Shown here: positions 1 through 9,298 of the stretch, one piece after another | Layout of the letters: each line of letters opens with the position of its first letter | How positions within the stretch are numbered: position 1 is the first letter of the stretch | NCBI GenBank assembly: GCA_020724065.1 | Contig: DYHQ01000007.1 | Coordinates: forward strand, 1-37,177 | Direction of reading: 5' to 3' | DNA: 37,177 bases | Origin: Candidatus Puniceispirillum sp. | Lineage (GTDB): Bacteria > Electryoneota > RPQS01 > DYHQ01 | Made by a program: the position numbers and the translations under genes | Notes under the pieces: model-generated | Databases searched by the model: none | Told to the model about the DNA's origin: nothing | Seen by the model: the letters and a program-made list of their open reading frames with translations, nothing else

Positions 1-14
1 CCACCAAAAATCAA

Positions 15-48
15 AAGGGGCCATCCCATACTTATGGGACAGCCCCTT
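15..48. repeat. Imperfect inverted repeat, possible terminator
   Basis: Two 16-base arms (starting AAGGGGCC, ending GCCCCTT) are separated by a CT loop and have two adjacent mismatches. On the minus strand the hairpin is followed by a T-rich stretch (CCCCTTTTGATTTTT). On the plus strand the tail is only moderately pyrimidine-rich. It could end transcription of a gene lying left of the window, or be a copy of a dispersed palindromic element; no second copy was noticed in this window. Confidence 0.45.
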
Positions 49-110
49 CTCTTGGTAGCTTATCAAGGATGCATTCACCGCGAAGGGGCGGTCGCTCGCG
101 CCGAACGCGG

Positions 111-139
111 TTGACTTTGGGAGCAAAAATTGCTATAGT
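111..139 (+). promoter_or_regulatory. Sigma-70-type promoter for the first secreted protein
   Basis: TTGACT at 111-116 and TATAGT at 134-139 are separated by exactly 17 bases. Each hexamer differs from consensus at one position. The expected transcript would have a leader of about 55 bases before the ATG at 200, and a strong ribosome binding site (AAGGAGGAG) lies at 189-197. Confidence 0.7.
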
Positions 140-199
140 TTTTCATAATTCGCATGCCTTAGAGACAGCTAACCACTGACCTACAGTAAGGAGGAGTCC

Positions 200-3145
200 A
201 TGAAGAGCCTGGTCAAAGGATTTATCCAACTTACCGCTTGGTTGACATTCTTTTGCCTCTCGGTCACGGCGCAGGTGGTCGTCCATGAAGTGGATGCACC
301 TTCCGATGTTGTGAACGGCCTGTGCTGGGACGGCCAAGCTCTTTGGGTCAGTGATAGCAGCAGTTCTGCAATCTGGCGTGTTGATCCTACAAACGGCGCG
401 ACCTTGAAAACTCTGATAGGCCCCGTGGCGGGTTCAGACGGGCTCGCATGGGAAAACGGTTATCTGTGGACAATGTCGGGAGTCCAATCGGACCAGACGC
501 TATACAAGCTGGACACAATAAACGCTACTGTCGTCTCACAAATCCCGGATCCGTCGCACGGCTATGGTGACGGCTTGGGTTGGGAGGGGAGCGGGCTTTG
601 GATTTCCGTCTATTATCCGCAGGATGTTCTTCTCAAGGTGAATCCCGCAACTCAGGAAACGCTGCGCGTTTTCGCCGCGCCCGGGGACGAACCCTATGGA
701 CTGGCGTTCGACGGGATTGCCTTATGGAACAGCTCTGAGGATGACGACGCCGACCGGGTTTATCGTCTTGAGCCCACCTCGGGTCAAGTGCTTTGGTCCT
801 TTGAGCTTCCGGAACACACACCGGCTCCGGGACGCCGACCTCGCGGACTGGCTTGGGATGGAGATTACCTCTGGATCCTGGCTTACGACGAGGATTCCTG
901 GGAGATGAAGATTCTTCAATACGATGTCAGCAATGCAGAAAATCCTGATATTGACTTCTCGGTGCCATTCCACGATTTTGGATCTCATGTGGTCGGATTT
1001 CCTGTGGTCTGGGGCGCCGAGGCGGCAAACATCGGCAATGTGGTTCTTTCCATTGACAGCGTTCGTTTCTTTGAAGGAGCCGCCTATCATGTTCTCGAAC
1101 CCGACTCGTTTCCCGTGACCATAGCGTCCGAAGCGGCGCGGTTGTTTATCATTGAGTTCGCTCCACCGGCAGCAGGTCTGTTTCGAGATACACTGGCTGT
1201 CTATTCCAGCGACCCGGATGAGAATCCCTTTTTTCTTACAATGGTCGGCACGGGACTACCTGATGAGGGAGATGTTGATGTTCTTCCATCGCCCATTGAG
1301 TTTGGATTGGTTCGCATTGGCAATCCCGTCCTTTCCACCAGTCGAACCGCGGAGATTTGGAATGTGGGAACGGGGAACTTGACCATCTCGTCGGTCGAAG
1401 TCGAGGGGGAGTGCTTCAGCATGGATCCCTTTGAAGTTCCGATGGAAATTGACAGCTCGGCCTACACCCATGTCCGCGTGTGGTTCGCACCTATGGAAGC
1501 ACGCGAATATGAAGGCATTCTCAGAATCGAATCCGACGATCCCGACGAAGGCGTTTTGGAAGTACTGTTGCGCGGTACGGGAGATGATTCTCCCTACGAT
1601 GGCGGAGATATGTTCTGGTACTATTGGGCGCAAGGCAATTGGGAAAATGGAATCAACTCCACGACCTGGATCCCCGATGTGAACGCGGATGGTGTCGCTG
1701 ATGTTCTGGCCGCCAGTGAGAATCATCTTGTGTATTGCTTGAACGGCAGTTCGAGCGGACTTGCAGATACTTTCTGGACTTATGACACCGGAGCCGATCC
1801 GATGCACTCGGGAATCGTATGGCATGAGCGGGGCATGAGCGCTTGCCCTGACCTGACGGGAGACGAAATCAGTGAGGTGCTTATCGGCACCTCCGGAGGC
1901 AGCCGGTCTGTCTATGCGCTCTCAGGTGCGGACGGGACGGAACTCTGGATGTTCGATACGCGCTTTTGGGGCGATGGCAGTTGGGTTTACGAGGTCTATC
2001 CGATTTCGGATGTGAACGGGGACTTCGTCGCGGATGTCTTGGCGGCTGCAGGAGATGATGGAAACGGAACCGGTCCGCGCAGAGCTTTTGCTCTGAATGG
2101 CGCCGATGGTGAACTTCTTTGGGCCGGGCCGGCATCGGTAGCCTATTTTTGCGTGCGAACCGTCACGGATGTCACGGGCGATGAAATACCGGATGCGGTT
2201 GCAGGAGATACGGATGGAGGGGTCATGGGTCTTGATGGCGCTTCAGGAGCTCCCATTTGGCAAGCGTCCGTCGGCGGTGGCTCACCTGTCTTTGTTCTTG
2301 TGGCGATGGGCAATGCGAATCCGCAGCAGACTTCCACAGAGGATGTCGCCGTTGCATCAGCGTACGAAGGCATCTACTGTCTCGATGGCGGCAATGGGGC
2401 GCGAATTTGGTTCAAAGATGTGAATTCCATCGTCTATGAAATCGCGGCGGGTTTCGATGTCACCGGGGATGGTATCCGGGAAGTCTATGTCGGCACGGTC
2501 GGCGGGCGCGTGATTTGCCTCGATGGAAGCAATGGATTCGAGATTTGGTCTATCATCGCTGACCCTATCTCGGCAGCCAATGTTCTCTCGATGACGATGA
2601 TTCCCGATGTGAACAACGATATGGTGGATGACATTGTCGCAGGGACCCTGGGCGATTATATTGTGCTCATTGATAGTTGGGATGGCATGGTTCTTTGGGC
2701 GACTCGGGGGCAAAGCCCTTATGACGCGATAGATGCTGTCGGGGTCCTTCCGGACATTGACGGGAATGGGTCGTGGGAGATATTAGCTGGCAATCGAGAG
2801 GGAATTATTCAAGCTTTGTCGGGAGGTCTTGATGCTTCGTCCGCACCGGTCGGCATAACTCTCCCTGAGGTTTTTGCTCTCGGGCCAAATTATCCTAATC
2901 CCTTCAATCTCAGTACGATAATTCTCTATTCGCTTGCACAAGGCGGTCATGTGAAATTAGTCATCTATGACCTTTTGGGACGCCGTGTGGCGACCCTCAT
3001 GGACGCCGCCCAATCCGCCGGACGGCACGAAGTGTTCTGGTCTGGAGCGAGTGAGCGTGGCATGTCAGTCGCATCGGGAGTCTATTTCATTGAGATGCGA
3101 ACAGGAGCTTTTTCGGCAACGCGCAAACTTGTCCTCCTAAAGTAG
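200..3145 (+). CDS. Secreted beta-propeller / choice-of-anchor-D / FG-GAP repeat protein with C-terminal sorting domain
   Basis: This is a large extracellular protein of unknown specific role. Residues 1-25 look like a signal peptide ending at TAQ. Residues about 30-250 hold five propeller-like repeats of the form GLxWDGxxLW. Two choice-of-anchor-D-like Ig domains follow (about 255-360 and 365-465, with FGxVxxGxP and SxDPDExP motifs). Then come about seven FG-GAP/VCBS-type repeats (D-x-N/T-G-D-x-x-x-D) that probably bind calcium. The last 85 residues form a FlgD-like domain with YPNPFN and DLLGRRV motifs and end VLLK, the hallmark of type IX-like sorting domains. The start is set by a strong AAGGAGGAG site and a near-consensus promoter. 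The next gene starts 30 bases downstream and has a related architecture, so the two are probably co-transcribed. Binding or surface display is inferred; no catalytic motif was seen. Confidence 0.85.
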   Translation: MKSLVKGFIQLTAWLTFFCLSVTAQVVVHEVDAPSDVVNGLCWDGQALWVSDSSSSAIWRVDPTNGATLKTLIGPVAGSDGLAWENGYLWTMSGVQSDQTLYKLDTINATVVSQIPDPSHGYGDGLGWEGSGLWISVYYPQDVLLKVNPATQETLRVFAAPGDEPYGLAFDGIALWNSSEDDDADRVYRLEPTSGQVLWSFELPEHTPAPGRRPRGLAWDGDYLWILAYDEDSWEMKILQYDVSNAENPDIDFSVPFHDFGSHVVGFPVVWGAEAANIGNVVLSIDSVRFFEGAAYHVLEPDSFPVTIASEAARLFIIEFAPPAAGLFRDTLAVYSSDPDENPFFLTMVGTGLPDEGDVDVLPSPIEFGLVRIGNPVLSTSRTAEIWNVGTGNLTISSVEVEGECFSMDPFEVPMEIDSSAYTHVRVWFAPMEAREYEGILRIESDDPDEGVLEVLLRGTGDDSPYDGGDMFWYYWAQGNWENGINSTTWIPDVNADGVADVLAASENHLVYCLNGSSSGLADTFWTYDTGADPMHSGIVWHERGMSACPDLTGDEISEVLIGTSGGSRSVYALSGADGTELWMFDTRFWGDGSWVYEVYPISDVNGDFVADVLAAAGDDGNGTGPRRAFALNGADGELLWAGPASVAYFCVRTVTDVTGDEIPDAVAGDTDGGVMGLDGASGAPIWQASVGGGSPVFVLVAMGNANPQQTSTEDVAVASAYEGIYCLDGGNGARIWFKDVNSIVYEIAAGFDVTGDGIREVYVGTVGGRVICLDGSNGFEIWSIIADPISAANVLSMTMIPDVNNDMVDDIVAGTLGDYIVLIDSWDGMVLWATRGQSPYDAIDAVGVLPDIDGNGSWEILAGNREGIIQALSGGLDASSAPVGITLPEVFALGPNYPNPFNLSTIILYSLAQGGHVKLVIYDLLGRRVATLMDAAQSAGRHEVFWSGASERGMSVASGVYFIEMRTGAFSATRKLVLLK

Positions 3146-3175
3146 GTGTGCTTCGTCACGGTCAGTGAGGTCATC

Positions 3176-5218
3176 ATGCAACAGAGCCGATTCTCCACAG
3201 TCTCGCAGGCGCGGCAGATGCTTTTCGTTCTCACGCTTCTGAGCAGCATCGCAATGTTCACTGCTCCGGTGCGTGCAGTGCGAATTGTCGAGATTCCGGC
3301 TGTCACGGATTCGGCCATCATTGGCGTTGCCGGGCTTGGCGTGCGGTTTCTGGATGCCAAGATAGAGAAGGTGAATCCGCGGGTGGGAATTCAACCGCGG
3401 CGAGTTCTGTGGAACCGAGAGAATGGCTATGTGACAGGCCTCGCGGACGAAGAGACTGTGGAGCGCCTGGAGCGCGCGGGAATTGCGTATCGGGATAATG
3501 GCCCCTACAATGCGTCCGCTTGGCATGGCACACCGCAAGTCATCTGTGATCTCCCCTATCAGTGGGGCTGGCCGCGCCCCATGTTAGGTTGGCCGACGAT
3601 CTACGGACACACGGCAACGATATCCGATTTCGATGGCAATGGCGATTTGGAGGTTCAGCTCTCAAATATCGAAAACTATTTCTATGTCTGGCAGCACGAC
3701 GGCGCCTTCTTTCCGGGCTTTCCATTGGAACCGATTATCATGTGGCTCCCTACGGATCCCCCGACACCGGTGACTTGGGTTTCGACCTCGTCTATCGAGA
3801 CGGCGGCCCTGGGCGACATTGACGGCGATGGCGGACAGGAATATGTCTACGGCTGTGGGCTGGGGTACCTCTGTGTGTATCAGACACACGAGCCGATGGA
3901 CGGTTTCCCGTGGCTTCTTGACACGACGCTTTACAGCGGTGTTCCGGCGCTTGTAGATTTAGATGGAATCGAGGGAGAAGAGATTATCATTCATACCTTT
4001 CCGTATTATCCTCAGTATTGGCCTCATCCCCCGATGGTGCACATTTATTACCCCGATCACAGCGAAATGGCGGGTTGGCCCAAAACACTCCCACGAGAGA
4101 GCGATTCGTTACCGGCAGTCGGAGATTTGGACGGGGACGGAGATCCGGAAATTGTCATCGGATGCGCGGTGCCGGGAAGCGGCGACGGTGAATTGCATGT
4201 TTGGCACCTGGATGGAACGGTCGCGCAGGGATTTCCGATTACTAATCTCTATTCAGTGGGCTCCACGCCGACCATAGCTGATCTGGATGATGATGGATTC
4301 AGCGAAATCATCGTGCGCGCGAAATCCCATGATTCGGAAATCAATGGAATCTATGTCTGGGATTGTCTGGGACAGTTGAAACCGGGTTTTCCTGCAGAGG
4401 TCATCACGGGTCATCCCGATGCCGCTTGTACTATCGGCGACATTGACGGCGACGGCGATTTGGAAATCGCTTTCGGAAGCGTCGAAGCGGTTGACCTCGG
4501 TCGTGTCTATGCGTGGCATCATGATGGCACTCCCGTCGAGGGATTCCCGCAGCTTGTGGGAGCAACCTGGGTGGATGGCAGTGTCGCCATTGCGGATGTC
4601 TCTGGAGATAGTCTGCCGGATATCATCGCGACAACCAATGGATTGTTGGATGACCGCGGGCATGTTGTCGCCTTTGATTGGCGCGGGAATATGGCGGCCA
4701 ATTTTCCGCTTTTCGCGAATGCGGAGGATGATTTCAGCTCGTTTGAATGCTCGCCAACGGTCGTGGATGTGGATAGAGATGGGGATACGGAGATCTTTGT
4801 TGGAGACCATGAAGGGAAAGTCTATGCATGGGACACACCGGGGCGCGTTTCGGAGCATGCGACTTGGCCGACCTTCAAGTATGGGCCGCATCGAACCGGT
4901 CGCCGCGAATCCGAGCCGATGCCTCCGTCCTCTGGTACACGCTTCCCTTCAGTTAAATCGTTCCACTTGCTTTCAGCTTACCCCAATCCATTCAATAGCA
5001 CGGTGCGCGTTTCTTTTGAGATTTCCGAAGCGCTGCGGGCCAATGCGACTTTGACAATTTTCAATCTTCTCGGTCAGCGAGTGGCGCGGTTTGAAGCGAA
5101 AGACTTGCAGCGCGGCGCCGTAGACTGGACACCCAATGACCTCCCCACCGGTCTCTACTTGGCACGGCTTTCAGCTAAAGACCACAGCCAAACAGCCAAG
5201 CTGATGCTGATGAAATAA
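3176..5218 (+). CDS. Secreted FG-GAP/VCBS repeat protein with C-terminal sorting domain
   Basis: The ORF track begins at a GTG at 3146, but the ATG at 3176 is preferred. It gives a clean signal peptide (MQQSRF... to about residue 34, ending PVRA), and AGTGAGG lies just upstream. The body has about eight FG-GAP-type repeats with canonical DxDGDGDxE calcium-binding loops (for example GDIDGDGDLE, GDLDGDGDPE), each paired with a V/hWHxDGxxxxGFP strand, consistent with an integrin-like beta-propeller. The C-terminal 85 or so residues are a FlgD-like sorting domain (AYPNPFN, NLLGQRV) ending LMLMK. The gene sits 30 bases after its larger neighbour. The likely role is a cell-surface or released propeller protein; the ligand is unknown. 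Confidence 0.83.
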   Translation: MQQSRFSTVSQARQMLFVLTLLSSIAMFTAPVRAVRIVEIPAVTDSAIIGVAGLGVRFLDAKIEKVNPRVGIQPRRVLWNRENGYVTGLADEETVERLERAGIAYRDNGPYNASAWHGTPQVICDLPYQWGWPRPMLGWPTIYGHTATISDFDGNGDLEVQLSNIENYFYVWQHDGAFFPGFPLEPIIMWLPTDPPTPVTWVSTSSIETAALGDIDGDGGQEYVYGCGLGYLCVYQTHEPMDGFPWLLDTTLYSGVPALVDLDGIEGEEIIIHTFPYYPQYWPHPPMVHIYYPDHSEMAGWPKTLPRESDSLPAVGDLDGDGDPEIVIGCAVPGSGDGELHVWHLDGTVAQGFPITNLYSVGSTPTIADLDDDGFSEIIVRAKSHDSEINGIYVWDCLGQLKPGFPAEVITGHPDAACTIGDIDGDGDLEIAFGSVEAVDLGRVYAWHHDGTPVEGFPQLVGATWVDGSVAIADVSGDSLPDIIATTNGLLDDRGHVVAFDWRGNMAANFPLFANAEDDFSSFECSPTVVDVDRDGDTEIFVGDHEGKVYAWDTPGRVSEHATWPTFKYGPHRTGRRESEPMPPSSGTRFPSVKSFHLLSAYPNPFNSTVRVSFEISEALRANATLTIFNLLGQRVARFEAKDLQRGAVDWTPNDLPTGLYLARLSAKDHSQTAKLMLMK

Positions 5219-5270
5219 TCCGCCCAGTTTCGTGGACACAGTACGCCCAGGCAAGGGAACAGCTCGAGTC

Positions 5271-5292
5271 TCCCCCTGCTTTAGCAGGGGGA
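5271..5292. terminator. Perfect 10-bp hairpin between convergent genes
   Basis: TCCCCCTGCT and AGCAGGGGGA are exact complements separated by TT. The hairpin lies between the stop of the plus-strand propeller gene (5218) and the stop of the minus-strand protease frame (5382), where a bidirectional terminator is expected. No T-run follows on either strand, so it may instead be a REP-like palindrome. Confidence 0.45.
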
Positions 5293-5381
5293 CGGAAGGG
5301 GGTTAATATTTGAGTCTGCTTTGTTTCGCCATCGTGGGTCCGGAGACCCTCGACGGCGACCAGACTTTTCTGAAAAGGACT

Positions 5382-6287
5382 TTACCGAAGCAGGAGCACT
5401 TTGCGGACTTGGTGGAATTCTTCAGATTCCATGCGGACGAAGTAGAGCCCTGTCCCCGCTTTTTCCGCGTTCCATCGCAGATGATGATAACCGACGGGGT
5501 AATTGCCGTCAGCAAGGCAGGCCGTCTGACGCCCGAGAACATCATAGATACTGATTCGGACATTCGAGGCACGCGGAAGAGCAAAGGCAATTGTCGTGGT
5601 CATATTGAAAGGATTCGGGAAGCAGGGCGAAAGCTCAAAAGATAGTGGCAAGTGCGATGGCGTTTCCTCGAGGCCGGAAGTGACTTGCGCTTGGGCATGA
5701 TTCGATGAATCGCTTGTGCCGCCATCATAGACGGCACGCACATAATAGTCATAAATCCCGCTAACTGATAGCGAGTCAGTGAAAAAGGTGTCCACTGGCG
5801 CGGCAATGAGTGAGTCGTTTCGGTACACCGCATAGCTCTGAAGTTCGTCAAGATAGTCAGCTCCTTGTACGCTTGCGGGAGGATGCCATCGCAGCGTTGC
5901 AACATAGTTCTGGCACGACGCCTCCAGACCCCAGGGAGTATCGAGCCGCCATATTTCGAGTGATATCCCGCTTGTTGAGTCCGCACTGATTACGACCTCG
6001 CCGCTTTCCACTTCATATCCATCAAAGAAGACTTCGGGCCGATGGAGACCGGTCAAAAGTGAATCTATTGTGAAATACCCCGATTCGTCGGGATGAATCT
6101 CGGCACATCCGACTCGAATCACGGCTGCGGAAAGGTCCGGCGCTTCGGGGTGGGTGACAATCTGTCCCACGAGCGAACCGTAAGATGAAGCCAGAGATCG
6201 GGTCGTCAGCCGCAGAGCTGCGCCAGGTTGAATCGGCCAGCTATGGCTGTTGAGGTCGCCATTCAGAAGTAACTGCAGGCCATCGCC
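5382..6287 (-). pseudogene. C-terminal part of the subtilisin-like protease, in a shifted frame, with sorting domain
   Basis: This frame continues the upstream S8 protease ORF after an apparent one-base loss. Read from 6287 it begins GDGLQLLLNGDL, the natural continuation of the protease frame's VGIEDPTE. The ORF track begins at a GTG at 6170, but no signal peptide or convincing start is present there. The segment contains a carboxypeptidase-regulatory-like region (GQIVTHPEAP... to about residue 90), a fibronectin type III-like segment (LSVSGIYDYYVRAVYDG), and a FlgD-like sorting domain (CFPNPFN, DVLGRQT) ending KVLLLR. Alone it would not be exported. It is best read as the severed tail of one protein of about 1,150 residues. 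Whether this is a real mutation or a sequence/assembly error cannot be told from the window. Confidence 0.75.
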
Positions 6288-8830
6288 TCTGTGGGATCCT
6301 CAATTCCTACCGTCGAGGCATCGGGGATGTCCAATCGCTTGTAGAGATAGACGATTTCGCAGTCGCCCGTGGGAGTGGGTCGCGCTTCAGAAGAATAGAT
6401 TTGAGCCTGGAAAGTCAGGTGTGTGCTGCTCGGCGGCAGATATTGGAAGTTGTTGCATTCTACAATGAAACGACAATTCACGCTGTCATGGTAATAGCAG
6501 ATTTCGCCATCGGTGCCGTCATGCAGATTATCCCAGAACGGCGCGAACATGCCCGATGGACCTTGGGTGCCGGGAATGGTGAAGTTGAAGAAGGAATGGT
6601 CATGGGATATCCCCGGCGACAGCCATCCATATTCGTTGATGGTCAGGCTGTCAAAGACTCGACCATAAAAATAGAGCGGGAAGGGCATGGGGGCAAATCC
6701 CGAGGAATCGCGCGCGGGAAGGCTGACAATGGTCCCGCTGCCTCCCAGGGAAGGAGAGATTTCCACCCAATCAAAAACCGCCACATTCCCGTGATCAAAC
6801 CGATCAAAAGAAAGATAACCATAGGCATCGGGACCGACGGGCAAACTGCGCGGAGATTCCAAATAGACCACGACCTCCGTGGTCACACCGGTCGCGACAA
6901 AAAGGGTTGTGTCACGAGCGGCATCATAATAGGAAGCGCTCAGCTCATAGGTTGCGTCGCCGGGCATTTGAATCTGGAACGCTCCGAGAGAATCCGTTTC
7001 CAGAGTGGGCAAGGGAGTACTCGGGAACGAGACCGCGGCTCCTTTCACTGGAATCGAATCTCCGGCCAGAATCCAGCCGACCAAAATCCCAAAAGGCGCC
7101 GGCGTGAGCTGCACATCCAGTGCCGTGGTCTCTCCAACGGCCACTGTGAGTTCGTGTTCTTGTGACAGGTAGCCAAAAGCGCTGTAGTGAAGGGTCCAGG
7201 TCGAATCACCAAGGAGCGAGATTCGATAAAAACCGTTCGTACTGGTCTGAGTTCCGTGACCGGTTTCAATGACCTCCACGCTGGCACCTTGGATCGGCTG
7301 ATTTGTGCTGTCATCATGAATCATGCCCTGCACGAAGCCACGGTTTGTCGAGACCCGCAAGACGGCTTCGTAGGCATCCACGAATCCAAATCCGTAGGTA
7401 TTGTCCTCGCCTGCAGGGCCATAATCAAGCGCGGTCCGCATGAGGATGGATTTAATATCTCTCACCTCGGCATCGGGTAGCGCCTGGCGCATTAGCGCCA
7501 CGATGCCTGCGACATGGGGGCCCGCCATGGAAGTCCCGCTATACCATTCATAGCGGTTATCAGGGACCGACGAATAGACCTCCACGCCGGGGGCACAAAC
7601 CTCCGGCTTGATGGCAGAATAGGGAGGGCAATCGCTGGGTCCGCGACTCGAGAAGGATGCGATTTCATAGGGGGGTATGGTATCATTGGTGGCATCCACT
7701 GCGCCCACAGCGAACATGGTGACCGAATCAATCGCCGCCGTCGCGGGACTGCGGCAGGTCTGAGGCGACGATCCCTCATTGCCGGCGGAGAAAACAACCA
7801 CAATGCCAGCCGCTTCACAATTGATAATGACATTATTCCACAAATTGAAGCAATCCTCATAACCTTCGAACCGGCCATCAACTCCCCATGAATTCTGGAT
7901 GACATCGGGAACATCCTCTATGGAGTAAGGATTGTTGTCCGGATCCGCAAACCATTGGAATGCCGCGAGAATATCATTGTTAACTTCAGGCCCGACATCC
8001 TGGTCAACGGCATTGCTCGCAATCCATAAGGCGTTGGGAGCCACGCCAATGGAGTCATTGGTAATCAGGGAATTGCCGCATATCGTGCCCATAACATGAG
8101 TTCCGTGCCCGTAGAAGTCTCGAGGGAATGTGTTGCCATAAACCGGGTCGTGCCAGCACTCGACTGCCGGAGCGAACTGGCCACGCCAGCGTGCTGAAAC
8201 CGCGGGATGCACACCATCCACGCCCGTGTCGAGATTAGCGACTAAGCGTCCCGCACCAGTGATTCCGAGTTCATACCAAACCCGTGGGGCGCCGATGGCG
8301 CGGATTCCTCGGGGCACGCCGTGATTATCATCAAAGTGCCAGCCGCGTTGAGCGCCTTTGATCGGGACGGGCTCAATCAATCGGACTTTGAAATTCTTTT
8401 CCAACCATTGAATGTCGTCGCGATCGCTGAATTCCATGAGAGCACGCGCCGTCGCATGAACGACAACGCAGTTCGTGATCCAATAGACTGTGTAGCCCCT
8501 CACTTCGCCTCTATTCCTACAGCTCTCCAACGCTGCCGAGAATTCCTCTTGACTCTTCTCGGCCGCATCACGGAGTGCGCCGACAACAATGGCATGTCTC
8601 ACAGCTCGACTCGCTCTGGTTTCGTAGAGCTGCTGGTCAATCGCTGAAATGTCCGCTTGTTCTCTAAGATGAACAATGGCGCTTATCAGGGAATCAGGTT
8701 GGCAAGCAAGAATTTCCTCGCGAAGTGGGCGACTCATTTTTTCCGGCGAGACAGCCAGACTGCTCTGTCCGACCGCGAGCCAGAGCCCGAGGCATACTAA
8801 GGCGAAGCGACGCATAAACTTTGTTCTCAT
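6263..8830 (-). CDS. Secreted subtilisin-like serine protease (S8), frameshifted near its 3' end
   Basis: This is an extracellular endopeptidase of the subtilase family. An N-terminal signal peptide (to about residue 26) and a prodomain (about 30-150) precede the catalytic domain. The triad is complete: Asp201 in NLDTGVDG, His242 in GHGTHVMG, Ser434 in SGTSMAGPHVAG, with oxyanion Asn351 in SAGNEG. Two carboxypeptidase-regulatory-like beta-sandwich repeats follow (about 480-650), then a domain rich in aromatic residues (about 655-850). The frame ends abruptly with MACSYF-stop immediately after VGIEDPTE, while the adjacent frame continues the same domain and adds the sorting signal. The break lies at about 6287 (GAGGCG, where GAGGGCG would restore the frame). 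The start is MRTKFM at 8830, with MRRF five codons later as an alternative; the ribosome binding site is weak. A consensus promoter lies about 85 bases upstream. Confidence 0.88.
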   Translation of the reverse strand: MRTKFMRRFALVCLGLWLAVGQSSLAVSPEKMSRPLREEILACQPDSLISAIVHLREQADISAIDQQLYETRASRAVRHAIVVGALRDAAEKSQEEFSAALESCRNRGEVRGYTVYWITNCVVVHATARALMEFSDRDDIQWLEKNFKVRLIEPVPIKGAQRGWHFDDNHGVPRGIRAIGAPRVWYELGITGAGRLVANLDTGVDGVHPAVSARWRGQFAPAVECWHDPVYGNTFPRDFYGHGTHVMGTICGNSLITNDSIGVAPNALWIASNAVDQDVGPEVNNDILAAFQWFADPDNNPYSIEDVPDVIQNSWGVDGRFEGYEDCFNLWNNVIINCEAAGIVVVFSAGNEGSSPQTCRSPATAAIDSVTMFAVGAVDATNDTIPPYEIASFSSRGPSDCPPYSAIKPEVCAPGVEVYSSVPDNRYEWYSGTSMAGPHVAGIVALMRQALPDAEVRDIKSILMRTALDYGPAGEDNTYGFGFVDAYEAVLRVSTNRGFVQGMIHDDSTNQPIQGASVEVIETGHGTQTSTNGFYRISLLGDSTWTLHYSAFGYLSQEHELTVAVGETTALDVQLTPAPFGILVGWILAGDSIPVKGAAVSFPSTPLPTLETDSLGAFQIQMPGDATYELSASYYDAARDTTLFVATGVTTEVVVYLESPRSLPVGPDAYGYLSFDRFDHGNVAVFDWVEISPSLGGSGTIVSLPARDSSGFAPMPFPLYFYGRVFDSLTINEYGWLSPGISHDHSFFNFTIPGTQGPSGMFAPFWDNLHDGTDGEICYYHDSVNCRFIVECNNFQYLPPSSTHLTFQAQIYSSEARPTPTGDCEIVYLYKRLDIPDASTVGIEDPTEAMACSYF

Positions 8831-8913
8831 TTCCAGTTACTCACGGCATTGTTTGGCAAGACTCAGAGTCAATTCCGCGGACTATTGACCTGCTAAATGG
8901 CCTGCTGAAGACA

Positions 8914-8942
8914 AGTATAATCATCCAAAGTCACGAAGTCAA
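8914..8942 (-). promoter_or_regulatory. Sigma-70-type promoter for the S8 protease
   Basis: On the minus strand TTGACT (8942-8937) and TATACT (8919-8914) are 17 bases apart, the same -35 hexamer and spacing as the promoter at 111-139. The expected start site is about 75 bases upstream of the protease ATG. Confidence 0.7.
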
Positions 8943-9055
8943 GGAGTGAATGGTGAACTGAACGCCGCTGGGCTTGCTGCATCTCACATGACGCACTCGT
9001 GTGCAACCGAATTCCACGGCATTCATTCTGTCAGAAACACCCTCCAAGAAAAATC

Positions 9056-9265
9056 CTATTCCCTAACCAGTAGCACATTCACTGCTTTCACAACCACCTT
9101 TACCGAATCTCCGACCTTGAGACCAAGTTCCTCGAGCGAATCTATGGTCATCACGGACGCCATTGGCGACTTCGCGGGAATTTCAAGCTGAACTTGACAC
9201 ATGACCGTGCCCTTCTTGATTTCCAAGACTTTGCCGATGAGTTGATTGCGTGCTCCATACTTCAT
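9056..9265 (-). CDS. Molbindin-like TOBE domain protein
   Basis: This 69-residue cytoplasmic protein is a single TOBE/Mop domain, the oxyanion-binding fold of molbindins and of the molybdate-responsive regulator ModE. It shows the typical opening ARNQLIGKVLEIKKG and the closing pattern EELGLKVGDSVKVVVKAVNVLL. Such proteins bind molybdate or tungstate, usually as oligomers, and may store or buffer it. The start is fixed by a strong AAGGAGGT site 5-6 bases upstream. It follows the S41 peptidase gene by 33 bases, but no molybdate transporter or molybdoenzyme is in the window, so its partner is unknown. A stand-alone TOBE domain could also be a regulator fragment, but the full domain is present. 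Confidence 0.85.
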   Translation of the reverse strand: MKYGARNQLIGKVLEIKKGTVMCQVQLEIPAKSPMASVMTIDSLEELGLKVGDSVKVVVKAVNVLLVRE

Positions 9266-9298
9266 GGACCTCCTTACTTTCCGCTACATGTCAGTTCT

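Noticed and set aside
6263-6300. Programmed ribosomal frameshift in the S8 protease
   Set aside because: No slippery heptamer or downstream structure is visible; a one-base deletion or sequencing error explains the break more simply.
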